DNA of 64,000 nt, taken from Nelumbo lutea (lineage: Eukaryota > Streptophyta > Magnoliopsida > Proteales > Nelumbonaceae). The stretch lies in assembly GCA_022828595.1 (NCBI GenBank), contig JAKGHH010000004.1, positions 84,782,270 through 84,846,269 on the forward strand. Direction: 5' to 3'. Below are positions 59,946 to 64,000 of the stretch, one piece after another (positions within the stretch are counted from its first letter, which is position 1; every line of letters starts with the position of its first letter). A program made the position numbers and the translations under genes. The notes beneath the pieces were generated by a model. The model worked only from the letters and a program-made list of their open reading frames with translations, was not told the DNA's origin and made no database searches.

Positions 59946-61702
59946 CCCTTCTTCCCTAATAATTGAAAAGACAATTATAACAAAATGAATTATTCTATAG
60001 CAAGGTACCTGCTCAATTTAGCTGACTGGTATAAATATGAGTATAGTTATTAAATCCCCAACACTAGAGGAAAACCATTGATTGAGACTAGTTCCAAAAT
60101 TTTGATTCTTGTTTACTTTTATTCAATTCAACTAGTTCCACTTTCTTATACACTTTAATTTGATAGTAATTAGTCAAATTTCTTCAACTACATGAAACAA
60201 CTTGTTTTACTTAAAAAATGCTTTGAATATCAAAATTGACATACAAATTCAATTTTAATCAATGAAACCCCCCGTATAGTCATCTTTCAAAATCCTATTT
60301 ATTAATTGTTTTCCAAGATTACCTAACTAATAGTTTCCTAGTTTCTTCCATTTGCTAATACTTTTTTTGCTTTGTTGAGCTACACAATAGGGCACCCCCA
60401 CCCCCCCCCCAAAATGTGCGAGTTTGCACAGTAAAAATTATCACAGACTCACTTGCAAATGTTTGAAATTAAAACGAATCTCAAGCCAAAAACACATTGT
60501 AAATTTCATAACTACTGCTTTCAGAAAATCAAAAATAACCAACAGTAGCAGGATATGCAACACTTGCAGAACTGAGTTTGAACTTTGAATGCTTAGTAGG
60601 CTAATGTGTAAGAAGAATCATGCAATAGTCCTATGTCCAATACTGGATTTGCTACCAAGAAGACACTACCTACATTGACTCCAACATATCTATAGCCACA
60701 TATTTCAAATACGTTTCATTCTTGTATGTTGACGTTTATGGGATTGTACCATGGATTCGGAAAACAATGTGGGTGGCATCTTGTGGGTAAGGGATACAGA
60801 CTCACTAGATCCAGGTGCCAAATACTACCTGACCGAACCACTCAATCACCAGTATCAGTTGCACAAAGAACATACCATGTCTACACACAACCCATGTTTG
60901 GTTAAATGCAAGAAGTGACCTACATTCTAGTAAATGTCAACATACCGACAGAAATGACATTTTAGCTGGTATTCATTCTTGGACGAGTAACAAGAACTTT
61001 ATAAGAGTGGGAAAATGTTCCTGAAACAAGCTTCAGTCCTATTTAATCCCTCTTTAGCTAGACTTGTTGATCTGCCCTCCTTTCCTCCTCATTCTCCCCT
61101 CTTTCCTTGTGATTCATAAAGTCGTGATATCTCATATTTTTTTATCTTCTCCATACTTTCAGTCAATGTTTTTTGTCCAGAATAAGAAGCTAGCAAAAAG
61201 CTATAAAAATAGTTAAATACATAGTTGTTCATACTATTCGGCTTTGAAAGTCTAAAATGCACTCACAAACCAAGTCTTCAACCAGTTCAAGTTAGAACCT
61301 CACTACAATAAAAAAATAAGAAATACAAACATTACGATTACCGTGCACTACTGATCTATTCAACGTACAAATCTTGTCAATTCAAGTAGTTAATCCAAAT
61401 AATGAAATCGAAGTCCAAACCATGGGCATTTTTTTAGCAAGACCCTATTATAATTTTCCATCGATTCATATAAAATTCAATGGGCAAAATTTAGTAATTA
61501 GGTAATCCACTTAATCAAAGAGTAAGACACAAAACTTGCCAATTTAAAGCGCAAACAAGGAAAATGTATAGGTACTAGTTTACCTCTAAATTGACGGACA
61601 ACGCTAAAAATTACTAATTTACTTGCTAAATTAATACCAGTAATATCAAACAAACAAAAAGAAGGCAAAAGGCAAAAGTGGTGTAGATTAATCAAGATCA
61701 AC
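59946..61702. other. Non-coding; RPL26 3' flank at its right end
   Basis: No gene recognised. A C-run (cacccccaccccccccccc) lies at 60395-60412. The RPL26 3' UTR should occupy the last few hundred bases. Confidence 0.5.
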
Positions 61703-62158
61703 CTAGTCGATTTCTTGAAGGGATGGTGCAGCGGCAGCAGCGACGTCTTCGGCGGTGAACTTGCCCTTAGCTTTATCGGCAGCGCGGCCCTTAGCCTTAC
61801 GATCGAGAATGGATTTCCGATCCTTGTCGAGCTTGAGCTTGGTGATGACGACCTTGGAGGGGTTGATGCCAACGTTAACGGTGGACCCATTAACCTTCTC
61901 TCGTGTGATGCGCTCGATGTGGATGACCCATTTGCGACGGTACACCTGAACCACCTTGCCTTCCCGGCCCTTGTAGGTTCCGCGAACCACCATCACTTCG
62001 TCGTCCTTCCTCACCGGCACGGACCGCACGCTGTACTTGTTCCTCAGGTCGGCCGATAATGGGGCGCTCATCAGAACCCGCCGCACGCTAGACGGGGCGG
62101 TGAAGTGCGCCTTTCGGCACTTGCGCCGGGAGCTCGAGACACGCAGGTTGTATTTCAT
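61703..62158 (-). CDS. RPL26: 60S ribosomal protein L26 (uL24)
   Basis: This single uninterrupted frame encodes 151 residues, close to the 146 or so of other plant RPL26 proteins. The protein is a component of the large cytosolic ribosomal subunit near the peptide exit tunnel. It starts [20 protein letters not shown], a conserved N-terminus, and carries the KOW motif in residues about 50-77 ([20 protein letters not shown]). [20 protein letters not shown] block and a basic then Ala-rich tail ending in EID follow. The start at 62158 matches the family N-terminus exactly. No introns, as is usual for this gene in plants. GC-rich relative to its surroundings. No defects seen, so likely functional. 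Confidence 0.97.
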   Translation of the reverse strand: MKYNLRVSSSRRKCRKAHFTAPSSVRRVLMSAPLSADLRNKYSVRSVPVRKDDEVMVVRGTYKGREGKVVQVYRRKWVIHIERITREKVNGSTVNVGINPSKVVITKLKLDKDRKSILDRKAKGRAADKAKGKFTAEDVAAAAAPSLQEID

Positions 62159-62225
62159 GGCTGCTCTCTCTCCCTACTGGAAAATAATCCGGCGACGATA
62201 CTAATGTCTCTCTTTTCTCTCCCGA

Positions 62226-62293
62226 TTAGGGTTTTGAGCGGCGCGAAGTGGAATAAATACGAGCAGATGGAATAAGACGAGAACTAGGGTTTT
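62226..62293 (-). promoter_or_regulatory. Two telo-box motifs in the RPL26 5' region
   Basis: AAAACCCTAA (minus, 62235-62226) and AAAACCCTAG (minus, 62293-62284) lie 68-135 bp upstream of the ATG. Telo-boxes (AAACCCTAA) are characteristic of plant ribosomal-protein promoters and leaders. A GA-rich leader (gggagagagagcagcc) precedes the start codon. Confidence 0.75.
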
Positions 62294-63075
62294 GATACTT
62301 TGACCATTTTGCCCTCAAATTTTCAATAAGTACATTGTTATGAATTTTTTTGGTAAATTTCTCAAATTACCCTGATTTAGTTAATTGAATAAATATACCT
62401 TATTGTTTGAATATTATGTAACGAATAACGTATATTACAATTGACTAACTTTACCCTTATCTTAACATCCGTTAATATTCCATCAAGATTTGTTTACACG
62501 TGATTTTTATAAATCCAATTTTACCCTTATCATCATTTTCCTTTCAACAGTGGCAAAAGTAAGTTGGTCCTTATCTAGCAGCGACGATTGCCCCTTCATT
62601 CTCTCCCCTTTTGGCGTTGTTTGTCTCACCACGCTAAAATGACCTTAGCCCATTGTAGTCACTGCCAATTGTCTCACCACCATTTGCACATACTTCACTG
62701 CATGTTGATATACGGCATGGTGTGAAAGAGTAGCAATGGTGGCATCTTCCAATGGAATATGAAGACAACGGTGGCATCTTCCAATCGAATATGAAGACAA
62801 TGATGGCAATTTAGGGGGGGAGCACATTTATGGAACTCCACATCTCAATGTTGATCACAATGCCTCTTGACACCATCAAGACGAGACACGAGACTATAGG
62901 TTTTGGATGCAAGCGAGAACAATGATTTGCAACAACGAAACCCACAGGGATTCCAATAAGGGAGGTTCCAGGCAGAGGAAGAGAGGGAACTAGTGTACCC
63001 AGCCCAGTCGATGCTAATCTTGGTGACTCGGTTGATGTTGACTACTATGCGGTCGCATTGGAACCCACAAGTAAA
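62294..63075. other. No gene recognised
   Basis: Upstream flank of RPL26 and repetitive DNA. A short direct repeat, ggtggcatcttccaat(g/c)gaatatgaagacaa, occurs twice at 62739-62770 and 62771-62800. No coding unit seen. Confidence 0.4.
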
Positions 63076-63083
63076 CCGCTCAC

Positions 63084-63585
63084 TAGACCTGTTCATGGGC
63101 CGGGCCGGGCTTTTAATCATCATTAATGGAAATACGCTAGGCTCGAACCCGAACCCAGCCCAACCAACGGGCCTATAACTTGGGCCCGAGCCTAGCCCTA
63201 AGAAAAAGCCCAAAGCCCGACCTAATAAAAAAAATTACAATTTTCCTTATTCAAATTAGAATTAAAAATTCAAATGGTTCTTTTTTCTTATTTAAATGAA
63301 TAATGGGCTTACAATATGGTTTTTTTCCCTTTCTTTTACGTTTTAAAACACAATTTTACATTCTTAAATAAAAAAAAAAATGTATTCAAATGGATATAAT
63401 CACATAACCCATTTTAAGTCTAATTTTAGGTCGGGTTCGAGCCGGGCTATTTTGACAAAACCCGAGCCCTGCTCGAATTTATTGCAAGTCGGACTTTTTG
63501 GCCCGAATTTAAGCCTGCGGGCCTATAAACATGTTAAAGCCCGTATGGGGGGTGGGTCAGGCCACCCGGCCCATGAACAGCTCTA
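63084..63585. mobile_element. hAT-type MITE, 502 bp
   Basis: Ends TAGACCTGTTCATGGGCCGG and, reversed, TAGAGCTGTTCATGGGCCGG. Flanking 8-mers CCGCTCAC (63076-63083) and CTGCTCAC (63586-63593) match at seven of eight. No coding. The body is rich in cccgagcc/gggccgg words, as in the MITE at 21256-26582. Confidence 0.8.
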
Positions 63586-63593
63586 CTGCTCAC

Positions 63594-64000
63594 CATTTCT
63601 CTATGGAGGGAGTTATTTCTTTGTCCTCCATTGGTTTTGGCATGGGGAAATTTTGGCACCTTTGTCGTGCATCATAAGCCTACTCTTAGCAACTCACACA
63701 TCTCCTCTACTCCCTCGACAAGCCTAGATCCCATAATGAACACATATCTGAATATCTCTCAGATTTGGCAAGCCTAACTTCCATAAAGAACCCAAATCTG
63801 AGTATCTCTCAGATATGCAAGAAACCCAAATATGAGATAAGAGACATACTTAGATCTGAGATCCAATCGTCATCCGCTGTTTTGATGTAGGTACTCGTAT
63901 CTGTCGATACTCTTCGAGACAAGTATACTCCAGTGAGGAAGTTGCTACCACCACTAAGCACAGACTTGCCCTGATTGAAGCTAAAATCAGACCGTCGTTT
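63594..64000. other. No gene recognised
   Basis: Non-coding. Imperfect repeats of aatctgagtatctctcagat occur at 63748-63820. Confidence 0.4.

Noticed and set aside
61715..62059. 114-codon open frame antisense to RPL26
   Set aside because: It lies wholly inside the conserved RPL26 coding sequence on the other strand; openness follows from RPL26 codon use and GC content.

Overview
This window is nuclear DNA from a flowering plant, most likely a woody eudicot. The evidence is GT-AG introns, plant-type genes (a plant-length MIRO GTPase, a KOW-domain ribosomal protein with telo-box promoter, a pectinesterase remnant) and plant transposon families (LINEs with a C-terminal RNase H, Ty1/copia, hAT, Tourist-type MITEs). 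I cannot name the species. I found no prokaryotic, organellar, CRISPR or viral-particle genes. I also found nothing I would call a new enzymatic system. The notable content is a TE-inflated housekeeping gene with a probable frameshift, several nested insertions with readable target-site duplications (TSDs), and a small tRNA-derived SINE family.

Genes: (1) 8682-9100 (-), first three coding exons of a gene resembling plant Yip1/YIPF membrane-trafficking proteins; the rest was not found and may lie beyond position 1. (2) 16379-54362 (+), a mitochondrial Rho GTPase (MIRO) gene of 14 coding exons, about 1.94 kb of coding sequence spread over 38 kb. Its exons give the complete GTPase1 / EF-hand / EF-hand / GTPase2 / tail-anchor architecture. 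The exon 10-11 junction is one base out of frame in this sequence. (3) 55015-55288 (+), two pieces of a broken pectinesterase. (4) 61703-62158 (-), an intact, intronless RPL26 (uL24) gene with two telo-box motifs upstream.

Layout: 1-6800 is a mosaic of LINE fragments on both strands. 6800-9800 holds the YIPF-like gene start and its flanks. 9800-14470 is a decayed hAT transposase gene split by a small LTR element (11135-13823) whose interior is an 87-bp tandem array. 14474-15200 is extremely AT-rich. MIRO follows. Intron 5 holds two LINE pieces and a hAT-type MITE (8-bp TSD) that itself contains a Ty1/copia element (5-bp TSD). Intron 7 holds a nearly full-length but decayed LINE interrupted by a probable solo LTR, plus several LINE tails. 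Intron 9 holds a SINE and a LINE of another subfamily. Intron 10 holds a copia 5' remnant and a LINE with ORF1 and RT parts. After MIRO come the pectinesterase remnant, a LINE with a 353-bp tandem duplication and a Tourist-like insertion (57185-59560), a second SINE copy, RPL26, and a 502-bp hAT-type MITE near the right end.

The genes are unrelated in function and do not form a cluster: mitochondrial dynamics (MIRO), Golgi/ER membrane traffic (YIPF-like) and translation (RPL26). All element boundaries, splice sites and similarities were read by eye from the sequence and from memory of the families; no database search was run.
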